Positions 41,645-53,664 are shown, counted from the stretch's first letter. The stretch is DNA of 64,000 nucleotides from Ursus arctos (GCF_023065955.2 NW_026622808.1:48496475-48560474), one strand, 5' to 3'. Made by a program: numbers and translations. The notes: a model not told the origin generated them from the letters alone.

Positions 41645-44600
41645 CCTTTGCTGACTCATCCATTTAAAATATGACCAGATCCTTCTATGTCTTTCTGCCA
41701 CTCTAACACTAAACGAATCTACTGTATTTATTGCTCACTATTTAAATTCCCCTCGGTATAGTCATCGTAGGAGAGGAGATGTCTCTTCCTTGCTCACCAT
41801 GGTTCTCCCTGTGTTTGGCATACAGCTGAAACTAAAAAAAAAAAAAAAAAAATTTCTTGAAATAAATTAATAAATGAAAAAAATGAATGAATGGATGAAA
41901 AGTTCCAGCAATGATAAGCATTGTTTTATACAAGTTTGGGAATGTGTAATGTCCCCTTGGAATTGTTTGTGAAGAAATAAGTTGTATTTTTCCAAATGGC
42001 AAGTGAAATATTAAGAGCTGGTTAAATTTCAACCCCCAAAACACCCTGAGGGACCTGAGCTGGTTATTTACATTTCAAAATTCATGGTAACAAGCCCAGA
42101 GATCCCTAATGTGGCTGTTATGTGGTGTTTCAAATATGACCACATAACTTTCAAAGAATATGCTGCTTGGAAAGCAATGGATCATTTTGTCATTAACTAT
42201 TTACATGTAGGTAGCCAACCGTCGCCATTTGAGAAACCTCCATAGTGTAAGAGAAGACAGTGGAACCCTGTTTGGGCTCCAGTACACTAATTAGGCTGTA
42301 AGCCTACCCATCTGAAGCAGGCTTCCTCTAGTACATCTAGGTTTTGCCTGAGAGACATTTAAGGCCCATTCAGGAGAAGAATTTATCTGTCAATCCAAGT
42401 CTCTTTAAAACAAAAACAAAAACAACCAAAACAGGGCAGCCAGGTTCCCTGTTAAAGTTTTTTTGTGGAGTGTTAAATGAAAACATCTCTGCTTGATAGT
42501 CATCATTTCGCAATGACCATTTCATCACTCAGACAACATGAATAAAAGATATTACTTTTAGTCATTAGCAACTCGGTCAGGGAAAAGAGAAAAATTGGGC
42601 ATTTAAGAACATTTTACTTTTCTGTCACTTCAGACTAAATGACATTCTTAAATGATGGCTAGTCAAACCTACAGAATCTATTAGTAACTTGAAAATAAGT
42701 GTGAAGGGATGCCAAAACCCAAAGGAATCTTAAACTTCCATTTATCAGGCTTGTCACATCATTGCTACTGGTAATAAAAGCATTTTTGTTTTATGTTGCA
42801 ATGTCTACTGAGAATAATATTTTTTTGCACCAGAGTAAAAAGTGATATTGCAACATTCATCACATTTTTTGATATAAAATACCCTAAAAATGTTGAAAAT
42901 TGACGTTCATTATTTTAAGGCTCATTTAAAAGCCTGGTACATTTATAGAAGTTGTCCTGGTTGCTTTTTATAAAGTTCCAGTATTCAAGAGTCATTCAAT
43001 TTTCAGAAGCATTTCCTTACATGGATTTCATGGATTTTGTGGGTTTCTAGCCGTAAATGCTCAGATTTTAATGGTGGTGGTAGTATGTGACCAATTTATT
43101 GAAACATTTGTTTTCTTAAAATCACTCAGCTGCTGGTCCTGTTGCATTATTATAACCCAAAAAACGAAAGAACTGTCATTTTTCAAGTTCTGTAAGATTT
43201 GATCAAAGCCCAAACTTATGCTGTTTTCTATTCCTGCCTCCCCCCTCACCCCCCTCCCCACCTCAGGGTGTCTAAAGCACTGATCCAATGAAAGAAAGCT
43301 CAATCTAAGAGGTGAAAGAGAAACCAAACTCTAGGCACAGTTGAAATGCTTTGCCACATTTATATGTACATCGATTTTTACATGACTGCATTCAGAAACA
43401 AAATACCATCTTCTGTGATCAATTCATTCAGGGTTCCCTTCTCAGATAAATTAAAAACAACGTGTATCTGAAACAGCAGCTCTCTCTTTTAGCTGGAGTT
43501 CTGAAGCATCGCTCAAGAAACAAACATGTATTTATACCTCCCTCATTTGATGGACAGTCAGGACAACAGTTAAATTCTCTGACACTGTTGGGAATTTGCG
43601 TAATAAAGCAGGTGCAATTTCTCAAAGAAATTCAAGTTTAAGAAACACTGTCACATTGAAGAAGCAAAGATTCTAATTCTGCTACTTACTCATCTCCCAA
43701 ATAGGAGCACAGGAACAGGGAGGTATGACATGACTTAATAACTTTGAGGGTGCTGTGGGGGGTATTCATGTACCTCTCTCCATGATTGTGGCCATAACTT
43801 GAGCGTGCAGTATTTCCCAGAGCATAGCACACATATCTTCTGGTGAAATGTATGTTGATTTAAAGAGGTCCATGAACCAATGCGTTTTATTTTATTGGTA
43901 TTGGGGAACATGATAAAAAAAAAAAAAGACATGACTACTGCTGATTGACCTGTGAGCCGGACCTGGACACTCAGGGTTCCTCATCCTGTTTCCTGTCCTT
44001 GGAATGTGGGTTCTGCTTCCTTCCTTGTCCCAGAAGCTGCTGGCAAGGACATAGCCTTGAGACAGTGATGTGATGTTGAAAACACCTGCACAACATACGT
44101 GACTGAGCCCAGTTAGGGACTCTTTATAAATTCTTAGGATTTGGAGGGTGGGTGTGGGGATCCATTCAACTTGCTGCTGCCCAAGACAAGCCTCATATGT
44201 AAGTTCTTTTTGCTCCTACTAAGATTGCCACTTACAAACCTGGAGTGGCCTGCCTCTGTCTTCAGTCTCTCTCTGCCCTCTGCATATGGGGGTAGATTGT
44301 AGATTACCCCAGGAAATCTTCCAAGAGAGTTGTGAACCTACAACAGGTTAAAGATTTATTTCTATGTGTATTAAAATATTGCTAAAACCTCTTTTATTTT
44401 GATTTCATAGATAATATTCTTAGGGCAAAGTTAAGAAAAAGCTGATTGAAAAGATAATTAGAGAAAATTTTGACGAAAATAATAGAATGGTGTATTCAGG
44501 GTAAGGGTAAAGAAATGTGAAGGACTGGGGAATGGGAAATACTTCTGAGGCATAATTGTTTTTCTTTCTCTTAGGATATCCATGTGATATATCCAACATT

Positions 44601-44730
44601 TATAAGTTATTTGGAGAAAAGAGTGAGAGGAGAGAAAGGGAGGGAGGGGGAGAAATACGCCTGCTGTTAGAAAGGTGTAGCTATTGGAAATTTATCAGGG
44701 AGTGAAAAAGAAGACACATTAAAAACTGTG
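41645..44730. other. Longest repeat-poor stretch, no gene supported
   Basis: Roughly 3.1 kb in which I recognise no transposon apart from A/T runs (e.g. 41833-41850, 43915-43926). A TAATTA core occurs at 42298. The composition around 42060-43060 is AT-rich but complex, unlike decayed repeats. Minus-strand frames (43061-43327, 43428-43625, 43735-43932) have no domain or splice context. It could hold conserved non-coding elements; alignment is needed. Confidence 0.4.
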
Positions 44731-44736
44731 AAAAAA

Positions 44737-44950
44737 GAGGAGCACTTGGGTGGCTAAGTTGGTTAAGTGTCCAACTCTTGATTTCAGATCAGGTTGTGAT
44801 CCCAGGGTTATAGGATTGAGCCCCGTGTCAGGGTCTGTGTTCAGCGGGAGTCTGCTTGGGCTCTCTCTCTCTGCCCCTCCCCCCCACTGCATGCTTGCTG
44901 TCTCTGTCTCTCTCAAATAACAAATAAATAAATAAATCTTTTTAAAAAAC
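44737..44950 (+). mobile_element. CAN-SINE (older type), sense
   Basis: 'gagcacttgggtggctaagt', 'ggttaagtgtccaactcttg', 'gatcccagggttataggatt', a CT-rich body, then AAATAAATAAATC and an A-rich end. The flanks AAAACTG..AAAAA are only loosely repeated. It is diverged and probably older than the ursid-type copies. Confidence 0.88.
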
Positions 44951-44951
44951 T

Positions 44952-45155
44952 GAAAAATTGAAAACATATACAATATATGGAGAATAATATACCAAGCACC
45001 AGTGTATTATCCCCATCACCCAACTCAATGACAAACAACTCATGGCCCATCTTGTTTCATCTGTATCCTCTATCCTCTCAGATCATCTTGAATCATCCCA
45101 GAGTTCATATCATTCGGTCTATAAATAGTTTACATGTATCTTTAAAATATAGGGA
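44952..45155 (-). mobile_element. L1M 3'UTR fragment (antisense)
   Basis: 'gtgtattatccccatcaccc', 'aactcaatgacaaacaactc' and 'tcatcttgaatcatcccaga' match the antisense old-L1 3'UTR type seen at 27540 and 54410. Diverged. Confidence 0.4.
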
Positions 45156-46559
45156 CTCATTTTAAAAACAAAGTAGGCTTCCAATCTCTAGTCCAGAACC
45201 TACAAGTTGCCACTCTTAGGACCTAAGAAGTAAAAAGCCAAATAAACTGAAAAATCAATTCTTCTATCTGTCAGAGAAGTGAGGTCACAGGTAAACCACT
45301 GCCCCAATATTGGAGAGGCAGACAAGCAGATACAGAGAATCATAATTACTGGAGCAGAAACCCACAAGCAAAACCCTCCTTGGGAACCAGTGCCAGGAAG
45401 GAAAACCTGAACTGTTCCTGATGAATTGCCAGAGGCTCAGTGTGGACGCTCTGAGAATTAAAAAGTCCAAATCCCCACATTTGTGTGATTTTGGAATTTG
45501 GAATTTTGTGAATTTTACTTCCTCCAGTAGCTCTATCAAGTTCTCACAGGTAAATATGTGAGAAAAAGTTCCACATGCTTCCAGCAAGGGGGAGGGGAAA
45601 GGCACCATTTTGAAACACACCAGAGCATTCTGTTCTTAACAAGACCTGCCCTCAAGAGAAACTATTTTACCAGAGCCTAACTAATCGAGGCAGAGGGAAT
45701 TACCCAACCTCAACTAGCTCTAGTCTTCTAAGTAGGGAAAGGGAAACACCTAACTCCAGGCCCCTGTAGCCGTCCTACCTCACCTAAGTAAGGAGAAATC
45801 CCTGAGAAGTATTTGTGAAGTTCACAGTCCAGAAGCACATGCTTGACAAAAGACTGAGACTTACTTGTAGGACCATAGAACATTTCTGTCCCCTTCCCTT
45901 ATTACTCCATCACTAAAGGCCTTTTAACTGTAGTCTCTTTTACTCAATACATCCTGTACACTCTTCAATAAGAAATTACAAGGCATACTAAAAGGAAAAA
46001 AGACAATTGGAAGAGACAGAGCAAGCATTAGAACCACAGTCAGGTCTGACAGGAATGTTGGAATGATCATTCCAGGATTTTAAAACTACAATCAATATGC
46101 GAGGTGCCTTAGTGGAAAAAGTAGACAACGTGAAAGAATAGGTGGCTAATGTAAACAGATATATGGAAATTCTAAGAAAGAATCCAAAAGAAATACTAAA
46201 TATCAAAAACACTGTAACCTTTGACACCTTTGATGAAGGACACCTTTGATGGTTTCCTTAGTAGTCTGGACATGGCCAAGGAAAGAATCTCTCAGCTGGA
46301 GGATATGACAATAGCTACTTTCAAAATTGAGAAGCAAAGAGAAAAAAGAACAACAGAAAGAAAACAGAATATCCAAGAACTGTAGAAGAATTACAAAAGG
46401 TGTAACATACACGAAATGGAAATATCAGAAGAAGGAAGAGAGAAAAGAACAGAAGCGATATTTGAAACAGTGCTGAATGAGAATTTCCCTCCAGGTAATG
46501 TCACACACCAGACCACAAACCAGGAAACTCAGAGAACACCAGCCAGGATAAATGACAAA

Positions 46560-46562
<3 letters not shown>

Positions 46563-46599
<37 letters not shown>
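46563..46599 (+). repeat. (AC)n microsatellite inside L1 ORF1 remnant
   Basis: About 18 AC units. It interrupts the ORF1-derived sequence and makes the plus-strand frame 46416-46634 appear threonine/histidine-rich. Confidence 0.95.
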
Positions 46600-46601
<2 letters not shown>

Positions 46602-46698
46602 CAAAGTGTATCATATTCAACCTTCATAAAATGAAAGAGAAAGAAAATGTCTTAGAAAAACCAGAAAAAAAAAATCTTGCCTACAGAGAGCAAAGATC

Positions 46699-46829
46699 AG
46701 AATTATATTCTGGGACAAGCCTATGGTTTTGGCATAGCTTGCTTGTCTTGGATTGCAATTCTCTGTTATTCCTGAATAAACCCATTTTTTAGTAAAACAA
46801 ACAAACAAACAAAAGAAGAATTACATTCT
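46699..46829 (+). mobile_element. 105 bp poly(A)-type retrocopy of unknown donor
   Basis: Insert 46712-46816 begins 'gggacaagcctatggttttg', contains 'tcctgaataaaccca' (AATAAA) and ends in an (AAAC)n A-rich tail. It is flanked by AGAATTATATTCT (46699-46711) and AGAATTACATTCT (46817-46829), a 13 bp TSD with one mismatch. L1 ORF1 sequence resumes after it. It resembles the extreme 3' end of a polyadenylated RNA or LTR transcript, but I cannot name the source. Confidence 0.8.
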
Positions 46830-49800
46830 ACTTCTCATAAACCATGCAAGCAAAAAGAGAGTGGGGTGAAATATTTAAAGTGTTACAAGGAAAAAAAAAA
46901 TAAAAACATCAACCTAGAATTCTGTATCTTGTAAAATTATCCTTCAAAAGTGAAAAAGAAATAATGACTTTGACAAAAAAATAAAAATTGAGGGAATTTG
47001 TTGCTAGTAGACCTGTCTGGCAAGCAATGTTAAAAATTCTTTAGATAGAAAAAAAATGATATACACAGAACTTGGAGCTGCATATTAGAAGGAAGAACGT
47101 CAGAGAATGAATAAGTGAAGGTAAAATAAAAACTTTTATTTTTATTATTCTCAATTGATCTAACAGATAAGAGTTTATTCAAAATAATAATAGCAAATGT
47201 ATTCAAATATATATGCATATATGTTTGAACTATATAAATGAGCTATATACATAGCAGTTAATGTATATTGCAGACAAGTTTAGACAACCACTAAAAATAT
47301 GTTTAAAAAAAGAAGTATAATTCATATGCTAAGATAGGAGAGAAAATGGAATCATATGAAATGCTCAAAGAAAGCTACAAGTGGCAGGAAAAGATAAAAA
47401 AATAGATAACAAAGAACAAATGCAACACATAGAAATCAGTAACAAATGTGGTAAATATTAATCCTACTATCTCAATGCTTGCTTTAAATGTCAATACACC
47501 AATTAAAAGACAGATATTACCAGCATGGATCAAAAAAATTAGACCTAACTTAAATACAGAGACACATATAAATTTAACGTAAAAGGGTGGAGAAAAGTAT
47601 ATCAGGCTAACACTAATTCAAAGAAGTAGGAGTAGCTATACCAATTTCAGATAGAGCAGACTTTAGAGCAAGGAAAGTTATGGAGTTTAAAGTGGGGCAT
47701 TCCATAATGATAAAGAGGTCAACAATCCAAGAGAAGATAAGAACCCTTAATGTGTATGCACCTAAAAACAGAACATCAAAATACATGAAGCAGAAACTAA
47801 GAAAACTGCAAGGAGAAGTGGGTAAATCCACTAACAATGTTAGAGATGTTAGCATCCTTCTATCATCAATGGACACATCTAGCAGGCAGAAAACGGTTGG
47901 ACTCAACAGCACAACACTACTGGATACAGCGGACACCTATAGACAACTCCGTCTAACAACAGCAGATTACACATTCTTCTTAAGCTGAAACATTCACTAA
48001 GATAGATCACATTCTGGGCCAGAAAACATGCCTTAACAGATTTTAAAAATAGGAACTATACAATGTCTGCATAATGGGATTAAAGTAGAAATCCGTAAAG
48101 TAGACTATCCAAGATAGCTGTGACGTCCCCAATGCCATGTGATAGGGAACACCACTACCAAAGGCGCACTTCATGAAAGAAATAATTAATAAGCTGGACT
48201 TCATTAAAATTAAAAACTTCTTCCCTGTGCAATATAATGCCAGGTGAACGAGAAGACAAGCCGCTGACTGGGAGAAAAATATTTGCAAAACATGCATCTG
48301 ATAAAGGGCTGTAGTCTAAAATAGACCAAGAACTCTTAAAACTCAAGGATAAGAAAACAACCTGATTAAAAAATGGGGCACAGACGTTAACACACACCAA
48401 AGAAGATATACAGATGGCAAATAAACATATGAAAAGTGCTCCCTATCACACGGCATTGGGGAAATGCAAATTAGGACAACAATGAGATACTGTTACGCAC
48501 TAATTAGAACAACACGGACAGCAACTAGTGCTGGCGAGGATGTGAGGAATCAGGAACCCTCACCCACTGCTGGTGGGAATGCAACGTGGTACAGCCACTG
48601 TGGAAGACAGCTTGGCAGTTTCTTACAAAGCTAAACATACTTTTACCATATAACCCAGCAAGTTGGTATTTCCTTGGTATTTCCCGAAGAAACTGAAAAC
48701 TTATGCATGCAGCTATTTATAGCAGTTTTATTCGTAATTGTCAAAACTTAGAAGCAATCAAGATGTAATTCAGTAAGTGAATGGACAAGCTGGCAATCCA
48801 GACAGTGGAATATTATTGGGTGCTTAAAAAAATGAGCTATCAAGTCATGATAAGATGTGAAGGAACCTTAAATTAATACTCCTAAGTCAAAAAAGCCAAT
48901 CTGAAAAAGTTACATATTGTATGACGCCTACTATGTGACATTTTGGGAAACGTGAGATTATTTAGGACAGTAAAAAGATGACCAGAGGATGGATAAGAAG
49001 AGATGACCAGGCAGAGCACAAGGAATTTTTTAGGGCAGTGAAATAATTCTCTATGATTGTACGATGGTGGGTACATATCATTTACATTTATCAAAATTCG
49101 GAGAATGTACAACATCAAGAGTGAACCGTAATGTCAATTATGGACTTTGGTGCTGATGTGTCAATGTAGGCTCATCAGTTATAACCCGTGTGCCTCTCTG
49201 GTGGGGGATGGGGCTAGCAGACGAAGTTGTTCGCGGCTGGGGGTGGGGGGACTGTAATTGAGAACTCTCTATACTTTCTGCTCAGTTTTGTTGTGAGTCT
49301 AAAACTGCTCTAAAAAGTGAATTTATTAATAACAAAAAGTGATAGTGTAAGTCTTACAGGAAACAAATGCAGGACTTTTATAGGCAATGAAACGCCCGTT
49401 CAACGTCTCTGATTGCCTTGCAAATTTATTTTTGATTTTTACAGTTGTTTGATTCGAATTCTAAATGAGTTGTGTACATTGCCATTAGTTGATTGGCTCT
49501 TTTAATTTATGGATTATCCCCTCCCTCTATTACTTTTTCCTTAGTATTTACTGGTTGAATTAATGTAAAGCTTCCTAGGTCTGGATAATGTGGATTGTAT
49601 CCCCGTGGTATCATTTGACCAGTTTCTCTGTTCCTTTGTATTTCTGAGTGGGTGATGATATATCTAGAATTAGATTTCATTAGATTCAGTTTTGATTTGG
49701 GGGAAAAGAATATTTTAGGTGGTACCCTGTGTATCTCTCAGGAGCCCATAAGGAGCTGGTCTGGCCTTATTTTGTGGCATTAGAGACCATTGATGCTTAT

Positions 49801-49902
49801 CAAAATCATTATTTCATTGAGTATTGTAAAATGATGATATTCTAATTCTACCAGTCCTTCTGCAATTATTAGCTGAAATACCTCTATAAAAGGAACTTTC
49901 CC

Positions 49903-50105
49903 AGGGTGCCTGGGTGACTCAGTTGGTTAAGCGACGGACTCTTGGTTTTGGCTCAGAGCGTGATCTGTCAGTTGTGGAATTAAGCCCTGCATTGGGCTCT
50001 ATGATCAGTACGGAGTTTGCTTCAGATTTTCTCTCCCTCTCCCTCTCATTCACTCTCTCTCTCTCAAATAAATAAATAAAATCATTAAAAAAAAAAAAAA
50101 AAAAG
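49903..50105 (+). mobile_element. CAN-SINE (older type), sense
   Basis: 'agggtgcctgggtgactcag', 'ttggttaagcgacggactct', 'attgggctctatgatcagta', CT-rich body, AAATAAATAAAATC and a long A-run. Flanks AAAAGGAACTTTCCC and AAAAGGCGTTCCCCC match only partly, so the TSD is weak. Confidence 0.9.
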
Positions 50106-50210
50106 AAAAGGCGTTCCCCCTCATCATTTATTAGTTACCTGGAAATAGGGTCCGCACAAGAAAGACAGAATGCATCTTTGACTGTTTGCCTCTCATTTGT
50201 TAGTTTTCAA

Positions 50211-50443
50211 AATAATGTGGCTGTTTCGGGGCACCTGGGTGGCACAGCGGTTAAGCGTCTGCCTTCGGCTCAGGGCGTGATCCCGGCGTTGTGGGATCGA
50301 GCCCCACATCAGGCTCCTCCGCTATGAGCCTGCTTCTTCCTCTCCCACTCCCCCTGCTTGTGTTCCCTCTCTCGCTGGCTGTCTCTATCTCTGTCAAATA
50401 AATAAATAAAATCTTTAAAAAAAAAAAATAATGTGGCTGTTTC
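50211..50443 (+). mobile_element. CAN-SINE, ursid-type, perfect 17 bp TSD
   Basis: AATAATGTGGCTGTTTC is exact at 50211-50227 and 50427-50443. The SINE (50228-50426) reads 'ggggcacctgggtggcacag', 'cggttaagcgtctgccttcg', 'atcccggcgttgtgggatcg', (AAATA)n and a clean A-run. It lies ~120 bp downstream of an older SINE in the same orientation. Confidence 0.97.
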
Positions 50444-50524
50444 TCTGGCGGTGACCAACAGTGTGACAGGTGTCATACTCAATCTCTTTATGGCAAAATA
50501 GTGTCATTGAATTGTTCCTTGAGT

Positions 50525-51380
50525 CAATTATCAGTTGTATTCTAGCAATGTATTTTATTTATTATTATTATTATTTATTTTAAAGAAAATAAAAGACAAT
50601 TTTTAAGCTACTGCAGAGCCTTTAATATTGGGACTTACAACGTCTTTGGCAGCCTGGCGTGGAACATGAGTGAAGGGGTTCAGGTGAAGGCTGTGGCCAA
50701 TGGGAGTTCAGTTCTCTCTGAGGGTGGCAGCTGCGCCCTGACTACCAATACACCCTATAGGAAGTTGTGTGGTAAGGGGAGCTGGATGGCCGGGCCTTCA
50801 AAAGAAGCTGGTGATCTGAATCTTCGAGTGATGTCTCCTGACCCTAAAGGTTGTTAAATAATGTAGAATTTAAAAACACCACCACAGAAGGTCAAAGAAA
50901 ACACATCTGCAAATGTGTCTAGCATATGGCCCGCCAACACATTATTTATTCTCTAGGTAGTTTCATGCACTATTTTCATTTCTATTGCCTTCTATATTTT
51001 CCTTTTGGAAGTTGAAGGAACACGTGCTCTGCTCTTTATTCCCCAGTCTCACTCCAAAGTCTAGATTGTAGTCCTACCTTAGGAAAAGCTGATCTGGCCC
51101 GAATGATTCACTTTCCTGGTAGGACGCTGGGGCTCCGAGAGGGGAGATATTCTGTATAAAGTCGACTGACTTTGTGGATAATCCGAACCTTGAATCCAGA
51201 TCTGATGTTGTCATAGTGCACCTTCCACTGGGTACCTCAGGCTTATTAGCAATAGTCCAGCACCATCCTCTCCTCTCCCCCCTAGAAGCATCTACTCTCC
51301 CAGGCCATGGTCTCCCATCACTGGTCCTACTGCTTGGAAGTAGCGAAGGAAGAAGGGAACTAACACTGACCTAGAACCGG
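50525..51380. other. Unique DNA, no gene supported
   Basis: No transposon is recognised apart from a short ATT-rich run (50555-50585). Frames at 50666-50857 and 51174-51374 are short and lack domains. Confidence 0.45.
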
Positions 51381-51384
51381 CAGC

Positions 51385-51620
51385 ACTCTGGACCCTGTCC
51401 TACATGCATTCTTTTTGTTACCCTAATAATTAACCATCACACAAAATCCCCAAGATGTGAATACTATTGTCTTTTAGCACTGATGAAAAAAGAGGCTCAG
51501 AGATTTAAGTAACTTTCTCTGGGCTGTAAGAGTACTACAGAACAGATCCAGGTCTGTGTGACCTTCAAACCTGTGTTTATTTCATAACCTCACACTGCCT
51601 CCCACCTCCAAGCTCCCAAT
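51385..51620 (-). repeat. MIR (antisense)
   Basis: 'accctaataattaaccatca', 'ccccaagatgtgaatactat', 'gatgaaaaaagaggctcaga', 'gatttaagtaactttctctg', 'gatccaggtctgtgtgacct' is antisense MIR, well ordered. Confidence 0.75.
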
Positions 51621-51789
51621 GACACCCAATGTCATTTGCTTAATTTCTGCAACACCATAACCCAAGCCAGATGGCTTCGGCGGTAGTGCTGCTTTCCTAG
51701 AGGACAGCCAAGGGCCACGAACAGCATGCTGTCCTGGAGGCTTCTCTCCCATCATTGCTACCAGTCTCTTTGCCCCTCTTCTAATCGCC

Positions 51790-52340
51790 TTCCCAGAACT
51801 CGTTTACTCGCCAGAAGAAATTCACTGCCTGAGTTAGGGTCCTGGCAAGAGACAGACAAACATTCAAATGCAGAATGACCCCCACGTAGTAGTGTATCAT
51901 GAGGGGATCATTACATAGGTAAGGGCAGTGTGGAGAGAAACCGGAGGAGAGATAGAAGCACCCCGTGGCTAGCATCAGCGGGGAGCAGGTACCCCCAGCC
52001 AGTAGCAACATTGGCCTTGAAGAACCCAGCCCCTGCTGCCTCATAGTGTAGCAGGGAAGGAGCTGCAGAAAAAATGTGGTGAAGTCTCTCCCTTTCATCC
52101 ATCCCACCATCCATCCATCCATCCATCCCACCATCCATCCATCCATCCATCCATCCATCCATCCATCCATCCACAAAATACAGAGAAAGGCAGAGAGTGG
52201 AACCGGAGGGGCAAACAAAGAATATCCAGATTATTTCCTCTGCTTTTCTACAGGCTGCTGCCACTGCGGTAGATAGGAACCGGGTTCTGAAGGGCACCTC
52301 TGTTGAAAAAGATCAGAATGCCTCCCTCTCAGTCCCAGCT
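51790..52340. repeat. Possible ancient dispersed repeat around a CCAT array
   Basis: 'gagttagggtcctggcaaga', 'gacagacaaacattcaaatg' and 'gtatcatgaggggatcatta' look like the start of an old dispersed mammalian repeat I cannot name. The microsatellite at 52096-52173 lies within it. Frames of 145, 128 and 66 codons in this region are driven by the microsatellite. Confidence 0.3.
52096..52173 (+). repeat. (CCAT)n tetranucleotide microsatellite
   Basis: About 19 CCAT/ATCC units with two CCCA interruptions at the 5' side. Because 4 is not a multiple of 3, all frames stay open, giving false ORFs rich in H-P-S-I (plus) or D-G-W-M (minus). Confidence 0.97.
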
Positions 52341-52344
52341 TCAC

Positions 52345-53440
52345 TTCTGTCTCCCTGGCTGGAGTCCCAGCCAGCTTGCATCCAGACACACCTTCAGCTC
52401 TGCACTGGCAGACGTGAGAGTCTCCACCATCTGGGTCAGGCAAGCAGGGTTTTCAAGTTCATCCTCTAGAATCTGGAGTAGAAAAGCTCTATTCTTTCCC
52501 CAGCACATCTGCACTGTTAACATCTGTCCATTGCTCCTCTTTCCAGAAACCTGACCTGTGTTTTCCCTCCACTCTCTTGTCTCTGGCCCTGTTCTTTTTC
52601 TCGAAACCCCAGGGATAATTCTCTCTTAAGCCCCTCTGCTTCCAGGCCTGGAGTGCCAGCAAATCAAGTTATTTTCATTTTATGAATATGCATATACAAA
52701 ACCCAAGATATTTTCCTAAGAAATTGCAAATCTGATCTGCAGAGAATGTGTTGCTATTTCTGCCAGTGGATAGAAGCATTGCTAAATTACACCAAGGGTA
52801 AGCTAGTTATGTGCTCTCAGAAAGCATTTTGCCTTTTGGGGGGTGCAGAACTACTTTTTCAGGATGCTGTTGTGGCTTGGAAATTTGAAACCAGAAAAAG
52901 CTGGGTTTTAGCCCTCCTTCAAAATACTGAGAAAAGGTGATGTACAACTTTTGTCAGGGAGATGGGTCAGTTCAGTATTTTGCTTCAGAAATACCAGTTT
53001 CTTGCCTCGACCACATCAGAGCTAGCATTTCCTTCCTCATGTTAAGACCTCTCTGTTGCAGTCAGCAAAAACGTTACAATTGGAAACATTTTAAGTTTCT
53101 ATGCTTTTTCCTTCTCCTCTTACACTTGCGGGACATACAATCCCAGGCATGCAAAAGTATCTAGTTTGTTTCCCCCAGCAACAGCAAGGTACAGACAGGA
53201 ACGAAAGAAAAAGACCAAGAGCAAAGGGTAGGAGTCTTAGCCATGGAATCACTTCCCAGATTGAAAGCTTACGCCAGTCAGAATTTTCTGGCAGTTAACC
53301 AAGCTAGGCCAGTACAAAGTTACTTATGTGGCTGCTCTCATGCCTTCCATTCTTTTCCAAAGCAGAAGGACACCTGGACTTGCCACTTTTCTCTGCCCCT
53401 CCCGTTTCTGCGGCTGAAGTCATGAAGAGTCATGTGTTCT
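52345..53440. other. Unique DNA, no gene supported
   Basis: Many short overlapping frames on both strands but no domain, Kozak/splice combination or repeat that I can defend. Confidence 0.4.
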
Positions 53441-53444
53441 AGCC

Positions 53445-53660
53445 TCTGACACATAGATCTGGGTCTGTGTCTTGGTTCTGCCACTTGTTAGTGACATCCT
53501 TCACCTCGCAGAGTCTTAGATTCCCTACCTATAAAATCAGGAAAATAACAGTCCCCCTGGAGAAGCATTCTGTGATGATGAAATGAGGCAGTGCATTTAG
53601 CCCCATGCCTGAAATACAGTGAGTGTTCAATAAGGGTCACCTAGTACTGTGAACTGCCAT
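53445..53660 (+). repeat. MIR (sense), near full length
   Basis: 'gtcttggttctgccacttgt', 'cacctcgcagagtcttagat', 'tccctacctataaaatcagg', 'gatgatgaaatgaggcagtg', 'gcctgaaatacagtgagtgt', 'tcaataagggtcacc' is a clear sense MIR through its 3' end. Confidence 0.8.
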
Positions 53661-53664
53661 TTAG

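Larger units (their letters stand above)
45280..49340 (+). mobile_element. Old L1 (L1M/HAL1-like) with internal ORF2 deletion
   Basis: Order: 5'UTR-like (45280-45960), ORF1 region ('tttccttagtagtctggaca' and downstream, 46000-47000), a long AT-rich spacer (47040-47460), the endonuclease-side part of ORF2 (47470-48110, ending 'gatcacattctgggccagaa'), then a jump to the ORF2 C-terminal part (from ~48170) and 3'UTR to ~49340. The reverse-transcriptase core is missing. A (CA)n and a 105 bp retrocopy interrupt ORF1. No frame is functional. Confidence 0.75.
49440..50520 (-). mobile_element. Ancient L1M 3'UTR (antisense), SINE-interrupted
   Basis: 'cagtttctctgttcctttgt', 'gtaccctgtgtatctctcag', 'tgagtattgtaaaatgatga', 'tattctaattctaccagtcc' and 'ttattagttacctggaaata' run colinearly like an old antisense L1 3'UTR across two SINE insertions. 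The family is recognised only in outline. Confidence 0.45.

Noticed and set aside
47680..47988. 102-codon plus-strand frame containing LNVYAPKN
   Set aside because: It corresponds to the endonuclease side of L1 ORF2 in a decayed element and is flanked by stops and an internal deletion.
51781..52297. 145- and 128-codon frames with D-G-W-M repeats, and a plus-strand frame with H-P-S-I repeats
   Set aside because: They are translations of the (CCAT)n microsatellite, which keeps all frames open because the unit length is not a multiple of three.
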